In this document: piece by piece, positions 8,372 to 15,893 of the stretch
How the letters are laid out: every line of letters begins with the position of its first letter
How positions within the stretch are numbered: the stretch's first letter is position 1
Assembly (NCBI RefSeq): GCF_003367175.1
Contig: NZ_QRGA01000008.1
Location: 1 to 64,000, forward strand
DNA length: 64,000 nt
Direction: 5' to 3'
Source: Trinickia dinghuensis
GTDB taxonomy: Bacteria; Pseudomonadota; Gammaproteobacteria; Burkholderiales; Burkholderiaceae
Position numbers and translations under genes: made by a program
Notes under the pieces: generated by a model
Told to the model about the DNA's origin: nothing
Database searches by the model: none
Seen by the model: the letters and a program-made list of their open reading frames with translations, nothing else

Positions 8372-9685
8372 ATGAGCAACGCCACTGCAATCGACAGCAT
8401 CTTCGCGGATGAAATACTCGACTCCCGCGGCAATCCAACAGTCGAGGTCACGGTCACACTCGCGGACGGCACCTGCGCTAGCGCCGCGGTGCCCTCCGGT
8501 GCGTCCACCGGAGAGTTCGAGGCGGTCGAGCTACGTGACGGCGACGTTGCGCGCTACGGCGGCAAAGGAGTACTTGGGGCCTTGAGCAACGTCAATGGAC
8601 CGATTGCAGAAGCACTTGTTGGACTGTCAGTCGACGATCAGCGGTATATCGATCGAACGCTGATAAATCTCGATGGCACGGGCTCGAAGAGCCGACTCGG
8701 TGCCAACGCAATTCTCGGCGCGTCGCTCGTCTGCGCAAAGGCTGCCGCACTCACGTGCGGCTTGCCGCTGTTTCGCTATTTGGGTGGAACCAACGCGCAT
8801 GTACTTCCCGTACCAATGTTCAACGGCGGCAAACACGCGCACGGCGGACCAGACATGCAGGAATTCAAGCTGGTGCCCCTCGGCGCGCCAACTTTCCGCG
8901 AAGCACTGCGCTACGGCTCGGAAACGTATCACGCGCTCGCGACTGTCCTCGCCGAACAGGCTGCACCCGCCAATGTCGGCGACGAAGGCGGATTCGTCCC
9001 GAAACTACCGTCCAATGCGGCGGCGATGGACGCGATCATGCGAGCAATCGAAAGAGCCGGCTATCGGCCTGGCGAGGACATCGCTATCGGCCTGGACCCG
9101 GCGGCTAGCTCCTTCTATGACGGCGAACACTACCGCCTGGAACGAGACGGCAAAGTGCTGTCGACGCCAGATATGATCGCCTACTGGGAGGACTGGCTCT
9201 CGCGTTATCCGATCATCTCTCTGGAAGATCCGCTCGCCGACAGCGACTGGAGCGGCTTTGCCGCACTGACCACCCGGCTAGGCAAGCGCGTGCAGGTGGT
9301 AGGTGACGACTTGTTCGTGACCAATCGCGAGTTCTTGCGGCGCGGAATCCGAGAAGGATGCTGCAACAGCATCCTGATCAAGCTCAATCAGATCGGCACT
9401 GTCACGGAGACGCTCGATACGGCGAGGCTCGCGCTGTCTTCTGCATACGCCTGCCTGGTTTCCCACCGGTCCGGGGAAACGGAAGACACCAGCATCGCCG
9501 ATCTCGCCGTCGCGCTCAATTGCGGTCAGATCAAGTCGGGCGCCCCTGCACGCGGGGAGAGGGTCGCCAAGTACAACCGGCTACTTGCGATCGAACGTAT
9601 GCTCGGCGATCAGGCGATATATGCCGGCCGGGAGGCGTTCGGACATCTCCGACAGGAAGAGCGGCCCCCTGCCGGCACGCTCTAA
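8372..9685 (+). CDS. eno: Enolase, fluoride-operon copy
   Basis: 437 aa from the ATG at 8372, chosen over upstream GTG/ATG codons because AAGGAG (8359-8364) is correctly spaced for it. Family marks: [10 protein letters not shown] at the start, [15 protein letters not shown], the metal-site regions [22 protein letters not shown] and GDDLFVTN, catalytic lysine region [13 protein letters not shown] and the [10 protein letters not shown] loop. It converts 2-phosphoglycerate to phosphoenolpyruvate. Enolase is strongly inhibited by fluoride with phosphate, which explains its place behind a fluoride riboswitch. This is probably a second copy besides a housekeeping eno outside the window. Confidence 0.94.
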   Translation: MSNATAIDSIFADEILDSRGNPTVEVTVTLADGTCASAAVPSGASTGEFEAVELRDGDVARYGGKGVLGALSNVNGPIAEALVGLSVDDQRYIDRTLINLDGTGSKSRLGANAILGASLVCAKAAALTCGLPLFRYLGGTNAHVLPVPMFNGGKHAHGGPDMQEFKLVPLGAPTFREALRYGSETYHALATVLAEQAAPANVGDEGGFVPKLPSNAAAMDAIMRAIERAGYRPGEDIAIGLDPAASSFYDGEHYRLERDGKVLSTPDMIAYWEDWLSRYPIISLEDPLADSDWSGFAALTTRLGKRVQVVGDDLFVTNREFLRRGIREGCCNSILIKLNQIGTVTETLDTARLALSSAYACLVSHRSGETEDTSIADLAVALNCGQIKSGAPARGERVAKYNRLLAIERMLGDQAIYAGREAFGHLRQEERPPAGTL

Positions 9686-9893
9686 GCAATACCTCGGCGC
9701 GATCGGCCTGTTCAGCACCGTGGCGCAGGTCACATGAGAACGGGCTATTGCAACGCAACATGAATAATTATTTGAATTCCATGCACTAAACTTCCCGTAT
9801 ACCCCGTCGGGGCGGGCAATTGACACGGGCATGTCACAGGGGCGAAGCCAATAACGCTCCACGCGAGCCGGTACGGTACGGCGGAGGTGAGCA

Positions 9894-10262
9894 ATGAATG
9901 GCTATCAGTTGACGTTTTATACAGAGCAGAACCGCCGGCACGGCAATCAAACCGTCTGCGATTGGTTGCTCCATGAAGTGCGCAAGCTTGGCATCCGCGG
10001 TGCGACCGTCTTGAGTGCCTCGGAGGGTATCGGCCATGCGGGCGCTCATCATGCTGCCCACATGTTGAGCATTGCGGACCAGCCCATCCAAATCATCCTC
10101 GCGCTCACCGAAGACGAAGCCGAGCGGATTCTGACGACGGTGCGCGCAGAGAAGGTGCATGTGTTTTACACACGCTTCCCGATTGAATTTGGCGTGATCG
10201 GCGAGGAGCAGCCCACGAAGCAATCGAAGCATTTTTCGCTGTTCGGGCGCTCTGCGCATTAG
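9894..10262 (+). CDS. DUF190 PII-like protein
   Basis: 122 aa with a good GGAGG site 6 nt before the ATG. NGYQLTFYTEQNRRHGNQ, WLLHEVRKLGIRGATVLSASEGIGH and VFYTRFPIEFGVIG are the standard DUF190 blocks. It lies 208 nt after enolase; it may belong to the same transcript or have its own promoter. This is the third DUF190-type gene of the region. No function beyond association with fluoride genes is claimed. Confidence 0.88.
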   Translation: MNGYQLTFYTEQNRRHGNQTVCDWLLHEVRKLGIRGATVLSASEGIGHAGAHHAAHMLSIADQPIQIILALTEDEAERILTTVRAEKVHVFYTRFPIEFGVIGEEQPTKQSKHFSLFGRSAH

Positions 10263-10276
10263 GAAATTCGCGGACT

Positions 10277-10400
10277 TTGCTTACGCGGCCGCGTTTCCTA
10301 TACTCCAGTCTGGCTTTGTGGAGATGGCATTCCTCCCTAACCGCCGCTAGCGACTGAGCGGCTGATGATGCCTACTAGGTCCCCGGGTGCTTCGGGGCCG
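10277..10400 (+). promoter_or_regulatory. Promoter and fluoride riboswitch for the Ehr complex operon
   Basis: The promoter is TTGCTT (10277-10282), 16 nt, TATACT (10299-10304). The aptamer (10319-10375) reads GGAGATGGCATTCCTCC, CCGCCGCT..AGCGG hairpin and TGATGATGCCTAC. After it comes a strong GGTCCCCG..CGGGGCC hairpin inside a CTAC..GTAG pairing. The first gene starts at 10471. Formate-hydrogenlyase-type operons are a reported fluoride-riboswitch context. Confidence 0.93.
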
Positions 10401-10470
10401 GTAGACATTTTTTGCCGGCTCGATTTGACGAGCTTCCCGGGCATATCGTTGCCCAGAAGAACGAGAGAAC

Positions 10471-11421
10471 ATGGGAAGCATGCGCGAGGTGGCTCTCCAG
10501 GTCGCCCAGGTTCTAACTGTCGTCATACTGTCGCCGCTCCTATCCGGCGTTATCGCCCAGTGGGAAGAGCGCGTGCAACGGGCACGCGGTCCTGGCGTCG
10601 TTCAACCCTACCGTGACCTGTGGAAGCTTTTCCACAAACAACTCGTCGTTCCCCAAACCGCATCGTGGATCTATTGGAGCGCGCCCGTCATCGCGTTTAC
10701 GTGCATGTTGACGGTGCCGATCCTCATCCCGGTGCTTACAGACTTTCCACTGCCGCTATCCAACATGGGCGACATCCTCGGCGGCGGACTGATTCTCACG
10801 CTAGGGTCATTCGTCATCACGCTTGCCGGCCTCGATTCGGGAAGCGCCTATGGGGGCATCGGCTCGAGCCGCGCTGTGATGCTCAGCATTCTCGCTGAAC
10901 CCACACTGATCCTTGTGCTCGTCGGCATTACGCTACTCGCGAAATCGATGCTGCCGTTCGTCGTCAACCACCTGCTCGTCGCCCAGCCGTCCGTCTATTG
11001 GAGCCCAGCGCATCTGTTCCTCGTCCTCGCCTTCTTCGTGCTCATCCTTGTCGAGACAGACCGACTGCCGATCCATTCAAGCACGCACATCGAGGTGTAC
11101 ATGATCGAGGAAGCCCGCATTCTCGAATATTCCGGCCCGCTCCTCGCCTTGCTCAAATGGGCGTCGATGATGAAGCAGTTCATTCTGTACGTGATCTTCT
11201 GCAACGTGCTGACGCTCCCGTGGGGGCTCTCGCATCACGGAGTGGCGATCGGCGCCTTGGCGGCAGCGATCGCGCTCTTCCTGAAGATGCTCGCGGTCGC
11301 CCTTGTCGTCGTCGGGATCGAGACCGCGCAATCGAGATTGCGATTCTTTAGGTACCAAGAGCCGCTCGCGGCCTCGTTCATGCTTGCGGTGCTCGCAATC
11401 GCCGCCAATCAGCTACGGTGA
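10471..11421 (+). CDS. Ehr complex subunit, HyfC/HycD/NuoH-like
   Basis: 316 aa, about eight membrane segments. It resembles the NuoH/HycD quinone-module anchor subunit: ARGPGVVQPYRDLWKLFHKQ near residue 40 and the acidic loop LVETDRLPIHSSTHIEVYMIEEA in the second half are conserved family regions. It is the first gene of a six-gene operon (10471-17874) behind a fluoride riboswitch. In complex I-like machines this subunit links the peripheral redox arm to the ion channels. Confidence 0.88.
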   Translation: MGSMREVALQVAQVLTVVILSPLLSGVIAQWEERVQRARGPGVVQPYRDLWKLFHKQLVVPQTASWIYWSAPVIAFTCMLTVPILIPVLTDFPLPLSNMGDILGGGLILTLGSFVITLAGLDSGSAYGGIGSSRAVMLSILAEPTLILVLVGITLLAKSMLPFVVNHLLVAQPSVYWSPAHLFLVLAFFVLILVETDRLPIHSSTHIEVYMIEEARILEYSGPLLALLKWASMMKQFILYVIFCNVLTLPWGLSHHGVAIGALAAAIALFLKMLAVALVVVGIETAQSRLRFFRYQEPLAASFMLAVLAIAANQLR

Positions 11422-11427
11422 TCCGTC

Positions 11428-12108
11428 ATGCTGCTCGCTCACTTGAGTCCGCTCGCCGCCTCGCTCTTCAGCCTGTTGGCAATTGGCAGCCTGCTGCTCG
11501 CATTCGTCATGCTCGGGTCGCATTGGCTCAAAAACTACCTGCTCGCTTTCACCGCTGAATCGTGGCTCATCGCCCTGCTCTCGGCCGCGGTTGGCTACTA
11601 CGGTGGCTACCCCGAACTCTATCTGATTGCGGCCCTCACTGCGTTCTTTCGCGGGCTGATTCTCCCGTACCTGATCTGGCGGATCATTATTCGCCTCAAT
11701 GTGGAGCGAGAGCTACACGTCGTGCTACAACCCAGCTCGTGCATGGTGTTAGGTGCTCTGCTCGTGCTCTTCGCATTTGTCGTCTCCGACCACCTTGGCG
11801 ACACGCTCGGCCTCGGCGGCACCATTGTCGTACTGGCGCTGACCGTGATGCTTTCGATGAAGCTGATTGGCTTCCTGATGCTAGCCGTGCGGCACGAGGC
11901 CGTTAGCCAAGTGTTGGGCCTGTTGCTTCTGGAGAACGGGATATTTCTTGGCTCCCAAATCCTTGTGCCAGGCATGCCGATGCTCATCGAACTCGTACTG
12001 CTATTCGACTTGCTTGTCATCGTCGTCAGCTTCGGCGTGCTCGTGCGCTATCTCCTTGTACACGTGGGCAGCACAAGCAGCCGGCAACTCAGGCGTCTCG
12101 TGGGGTAA
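11428..12108 (+). CDS. Ehr complex subunit, HyfE-like membrane protein
   Basis: 226 aa, nearly all hydrophobic, about seven membrane helices. Position between the NuoH-like and the NuoN/MrpD-like genes and overall length match HyfE of hydrogenase-4, which is a NuoK-related subunit. Only 6 nt separate it from the previous gene and 2 nt from the next. Direct sequence motifs are weak, so the assignment rests largely on context. Confidence 0.8.
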   Translation: MLLAHLSPLAASLFSLLAIGSLLLAFVMLGSHWLKNYLLAFTAESWLIALLSAAVGYYGGYPELYLIAALTAFFRGLILPYLIWRIIIRLNVERELHVVLQPSSCMVLGALLVLFAFVVSDHLGDTLGLGGTIVVLALTVMLSMKLIGFLMLAVRHEAVSQVLGLLLLENGIFLGSQILVPGMPMLIELVLLFDLLVIVVSFGVLVRYLLVHVGSTSSRQLRRLVG

Positions 12109-12110
12109 CC

Positions 12111-13586
12111 ATGCTCGAAACGCCGACCTACACGATCGTCATCGCACCCATCGCCGCGGCCGGTGTTTGCGCCTTGGGTGCGGGTCCCCGCGTGGCCGAA
12201 TATGCGAATCTCGCAGCATCTATCGTTTGTCTCATTGCAGCAATCTTGCTCGCATATGGCGTAGGTGAACCCACGACGATGATGTCGGACTATGTGCTCG
12301 TCGACGCGTTCGGCACCTGGACGCTCGTGTGTACCGCGCTCGTCTATTGCTTCGCATCGATCTACGCGATCGGCTACATGCGGCTTCTCACGGAACACCA
12401 CGATCGGCTGCCCAAGTTCTACGCACTCTTTGCACTCTTCGCCGCCACGATGATTGCGGGTCCGTTGATGAACAACATTGGCGTCTACTGGATCGCGATC
12501 GAACTGACGACGCTCGTCAGCACTTTTCTTGTCGGTTTCGAGCGAGACGAAGAAGCCATCGAGGCTGCTTGGAAGTACATCATCGTGGTCTCAGCCGGTA
12601 TCAGCCTTGCTCTGCTTGGCACCGTATTGTTCTATTGGGCGGGCAGTCTCGTGATCGGTCCGACCTACGACGCTACCTGGGCGACTTTGCGTCACGCCGC
12701 CCCGCAGATGAATCCCGCGCTCACTCGCATGGCGTTCCTCCTCGTGCTCGTCGGCTACGGAACCAAGGCAGGCCTCGCGCCGATGCACACGTGGTTGCCC
12801 GACGCGCACAGTGAAGGCCCCGCACCCGTCTCCGCGATGCTGTCGGGCGCGTTGCTAAACACGGCGATGCTCGGCATCGCACGGTATCTGACGATCACGG
12901 ATGCAGCCGGCCTGCCCGGCATTCCACGTACTGTCCTCGTTGCCATCGGAGCGTTCTCGCTATTGGTCGCGGCACTTTTCATCGTCAAGCAACAGGGCAT
13001 CAAACGTCTGATGGCCTATTCAAGCGTCGAGCACATGGGCGTGCTTGCACTCGGGTTGGGCTTCGGAGGACCGCTCGCCATCGCCGCCGTTCTTTACCAC
13101 ATGCTCAATCACTCGCTTGCCAAGTCCCTGATGTTCTTCGGTGCAGGCAACGTGATGCGGGTGTTCGGCACCAAGCGCATCGACGAAATCCGCGGCGTAT
13201 GGCAGCGCTTCCCCACGACGGGTATGCTCTGGCTCGCGGGCGCCGTGGCGATAACGGGCGCGCCACCGTTCGGATTGTTCCTTAGCGAGCTCACGCTAAT
13301 GCGCGCCGGTTTCGCCACGCCCAATGCCTGGGCCGTCGTCGTGCTTATGCTGCTGCTGATCGTGATCTTCGTCGGCTTTCTGAATCATTTTCGGGCGATG
13401 TTCATGGACGACCGGCCCGTGCCCCAGGTGCAGGCACCTCACCCTGCCATTCACGCGAGCATGTGGATGACCGCACCGATGTGGTTCGCGCTGATCCCTA
13501 TCTTCGTGCTCGGCGTTTGGTGGCCCGCAGGCCTCTGGCACTTCTTCACGAAGGTCGCGGCAGATCTCGGGGGGGCCGGGAAATGA
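12111..13586 (+). CDS. Ehr complex antiporter-like subunit, HyfF/NuoN-like
   Basis: 491 aa, about 14 membrane helices. The proton-conducting antiporter family motif is clear: GYGTKAGLAPMHTWLPDAHS followed by GPAPVSAMLSGALLNTAML, and KRLMAYSSVEHMG with a LYHMLNHSLAKSLMFF helix. The lysines in KAG and in HSLAKS are the channel residues of NuoL/M/N and Mrp subunits. Its stop overlaps the start of the large-subunit gene (ATGA). It should move H+ or Na+ across the inner membrane, driven by the redox arm encoded next. Confidence 0.9.
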   Translation: MLETPTYTIVIAPIAAAGVCALGAGPRVAEYANLAASIVCLIAAILLAYGVGEPTTMMSDYVLVDAFGTWTLVCTALVYCFASIYAIGYMRLLTEHHDRLPKFYALFALFAATMIAGPLMNNIGVYWIAIELTTLVSTFLVGFERDEEAIEAAWKYIIVVSAGISLALLGTVLFYWAGSLVIGPTYDATWATLRHAAPQMNPALTRMAFLLVLVGYGTKAGLAPMHTWLPDAHSEGPAPVSAMLSGALLNTAMLGIARYLTITDAAGLPGIPRTVLVAIGAFSLLVAALFIVKQQGIKRLMAYSSVEHMGVLALGLGFGGPLAIAAVLYHMLNHSLAKSLMFFGAGNVMRVFGTKRIDEIRGVWQRFPTTGMLWLAGAVAITGAPPFGLFLSELTLMRAGFATPNAWAVVVLMLLLIVIFVGFLNHFRAMFMDDRPVPQVQAPHPAIHASMWMTAPMWFALIPIFVLGVWWPAGLWHFFTKVAADLGGAGK

Positions 13587-15070
13587 GAAACTGCGCAATC
13601 GCTCAAATGTCCGTCCGGGAGGTCGACGGAGCAATCACCCGCCTGCTCGCGAGTGGCGGGCGGCTACAAATGGCCTATGCGTGGTTTCGCGATCCGGACG
13701 CGGCACAGTTGCGATACATCGCAAGCACACCGGGTCGACGCGAGTTCACAGGATGGCAGCTCGACGTCGGGATCGACGCGATACCAAGTCTCGCCGGACA
13801 ATGCCCGCTCGCGGGTTGGTACGAACGCGAAATCATGGAGATGAGTGGCATCGCCTTCTCCGGGCACCCCGAACCCGAGCGCCTCGTGACGGCGCATTTG
13901 CCGCCCGCTGGGCGCGGACCGCTTGAACCTCCCGATGCGACGCGGCCAGGTGTAGCCGGTACACTTGCCGCGCCGCGCCTTCCGCAGGTCTCGGGCAAAC
14001 ACGTCCAGTTGCTGCCGTTCGGTCCCGTGCGGGCCGACGTGCTCGAGTCTGCGCAGTTCATCTTCTACTACGTCGGCGAAGGCATTCTCCACTATCACCC
14101 GAATCTCTTCTTCAAGCACCGGGGCATGGAGAAACAGTTCGAAGGCGCGAGTTGCGACGAGGGCGCGCTGCTGGCGGAACGTGTGTCGGGTATCGACACA
14201 GTCGCGCATGCGCTCGCCTACGCTCATGCGGTCGAAGACGCGACGGATTGCGACGTGCCGCCCCGCGCGCGCTGGCTGCGCGTGATCGCCGCCGAGCTCG
14301 AGCGGATCTACAACCACCTGCATTACCTTGGCCATCTTTGCCACACGACGACGCTCAAGGTCGGCGAAGCGCAAGGCAAGCTGCTCGAGGAACGCGCGAA
14401 GCAGATCGCCGCCCAGGCTTGCGGAAGCCGCCTGCTGCGCAACGTCGTGAAGCCCGGCGGCGTACGGCGTGATCTCGATCTCTTCGTGATCGCAAAGGGC
14501 CTCGACGCGCTGAAACCGGATCTCGAACGGTACGCAGAGCTGCTCGAACAGACGCCGAGTCATCTCGACCGGCTGCTCTCGACCGGGCTCCTCAGCCGCA
14601 CCCTGGCATTCGACCAGGGCGCGACGGGGCCGGTGGAGCGGGCCTCGGGCATCGATCGCGATCTGCGCCGCGACCACCCTTACGCAGCCTACGACGCGCT
14701 TCGGCCGTCAGTCGCGGTCGAGCCGGGCGGTGATGCGCACGCGCGCATGAAAGTGCGAATCGCGGAACTGCGAGTGAGCATGGCGCTGATCGACGACGCG
14801 CTTGGCAGCAAGGCTCCGGACGGCCCGCTATCGGTGCGCTGCGTCGGCAACGCACATGCCGATGGACTCGGGTGGGCGGAGTCGTCGCGCGGCACGGCGA
14901 TGTATGCACTGCACCTGGACGGGCGATCGCGCATCGCGCGCGCGAAGATCAAGGAGCCGTCGTTCTCGAACTGGCGCGTCTTTCCGTTCACGGTGCATGA
15001 CAGCAACATGATGGACTACGCGATCAACGAAGCGAGTTTCGGATTGACGATTTCGGGCTGTGCCCGATAG
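13583..15070 (+). CDS. Ehr complex large subunit, NiFe site lost
   Basis: 495 aa from the ATG at 13583, which overlaps the preceding stop. The N-terminal third is NuoC/HycE-N-like (GWYEREIMEMSGIAF), the rest NuoD/hydrogenase-large-subunit-like (FFKHRGMEKQF, ELERIYNHLHYLGHL, REFLR-type helices). In true hydrogenases the first NiFe motif is CGIC; here it is SGID (residues 202-205). The second motif DPCxxC is also missing: the chain ends SFGLTISGCAR. All four NiFe ligands are therefore not available, so the protein cannot carry a normal hydrogenase centre. This is the defining trait of Ehr complexes. Confidence 0.9.
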   Translation: MRNCAIAQMSVREVDGAITRLLASGGRLQMAYAWFRDPDAAQLRYIASTPGRREFTGWQLDVGIDAIPSLAGQCPLAGWYEREIMEMSGIAFSGHPEPERLVTAHLPPAGRGPLEPPDATRPGVAGTLAAPRLPQVSGKHVQLLPFGPVRADVLESAQFIFYYVGEGILHYHPNLFFKHRGMEKQFEGASCDEGALLAERVSGIDTVAHALAYAHAVEDATDCDVPPRARWLRVIAAELERIYNHLHYLGHLCHTTTLKVGEAQGKLLEERAKQIAAQACGSRLLRNVVKPGGVRRDLDLFVIAKGLDALKPDLERYAELLEQTPSHLDRLLSTGLLSRTLAFDQGATGPVERASGIDRDLRRDHPYAAYDALRPSVAVEPGGDAHARMKVRIAELRVSMALIDDALGSKAPDGPLSVRCVGNAHADGLGWAESSRGTAMYALHLDGRSRIARAKIKEPSFSNWRVFPFTVHDSNMMDYAINEASFGLTISGCAR

Positions 15071-15080
15071 GACGACTGCC

Positions 15081-15893
15081 ATGCCGCTATGGACCTGGTT
15101 CGGCTTGAAAGAAGGCAGCGCCAGCACTGACTGGCCGCTGCGCGGCGACGCGCATGGCCAAGACGGCGTGCTCGGCATGCCGCGATACGAGCCCGCCCGA
15201 TGCCGAGACGATTGCAGCGCGTGCGCGGATGCCTGCATGACGCAGGCGATCGCGCTCGAAGCCGGCAGCGGCGTTGAAAAGGCGCGGCCCCGAGTGGACT
15301 GGGGGCGCTGCATTGTCTGCCAGCGCTGTACGGAAGTGTGTCCAACCGGCGCGTTCATGCCGTCGAACGACTGGGCGGTCGCAGTCACGCACCGTGCCGA
15401 GCTCGTCTGGAATCCAGCCCCGGCGCACGAAGTACCGGCCGAATCGTCACGCCACGCGGCCGCGCCGTTCAGACGCAGCATCCACGTTCGCCACGTCGAT
15501 GCCGGTTCGTGCAATGGCTGCGAGTCTGAGCTCCAGGCTCTCAACAACCCCTTTTACAACCTGCACCGGCTCGGCATCTTCTTCACGGCTTCGCCGCGCT
15601 TTGCCGACGTCCTGCTCGTCACCGGTTCGGTCACCCACGCGATGCGCGAAGTGTTGCTCACGACTTACAAGGCCATGCCTGAGCCCAAATGGGTTGTCGC
15701 GACCGGCACCTGTGCCGTATCGGGCGGTGTGACGGCCGGAAACTACGCGTGCGGCGAGGGGCTCGACGGTGTTCTACCCGTCGACGTGTACCTCCCCGGA
15801 TGCCCGCCCAATCCCGCGGCCATCATCCACGCACTGCAGTTGATTGCGGGACGCTCGCGCGAGCGCATGCAAGGAGGACGAATTGAGCGCTGA
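15081..15893 (+). CDS. Ehr complex ferredoxin - NuoB fusion subunit
   Basis: 270 aa from the ATG at 15081 (AGGA 8 nt upstream; a GTG at 15060 is an alternative). Residues 41-52 (C41, C45, C48, C52) and 77-87 (C77, C80, C83, C87) form two 4Fe-4S ferredoxin motifs like HyfH/NuoI. Residues about 135-250 form a HyfI/NuoB domain with C144 and C147 (CNGCE), C211 (GTCA) and C241 (PGCPP), the complete ligand set of the proximal 4Fe-4S cluster. In hydrogenase-4 these two parts are separate proteins, so a fusion is notable. The intact clusters imply that electron transfer is retained although the NiFe site is lost. Confidence 0.88.
   Translation: MPLWTWFGLKEGSASTDWPLRGDAHGQDGVLGMPRYEPARCRDDCSACADACMTQAIALEAGSGVEKARPRVDWGRCIVCQRCTEVCPTGAFMPSNDWAVAVTHRAELVWNPAPAHEVPAESSRHAAAPFRRSIHVRHVDAGSCNGCESELQALNNPFYNLHRLGIFFTASPRFADVLLVTGSVTHAMREVLLTTYKAMPEPKWVVATGTCAVSGGVTAGNYACGEGLDGVLPVDVYLPGCPPNPAAIIHALQLIAGRSRERMQGGRIER

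Noticed and set aside
13664-14677. Long open frame on the minus strand (337 codons)
   Set aside because: It is antisense to the well-supported Ehr large subunit, has no family resemblance and is expected from GC-rich codon bias.
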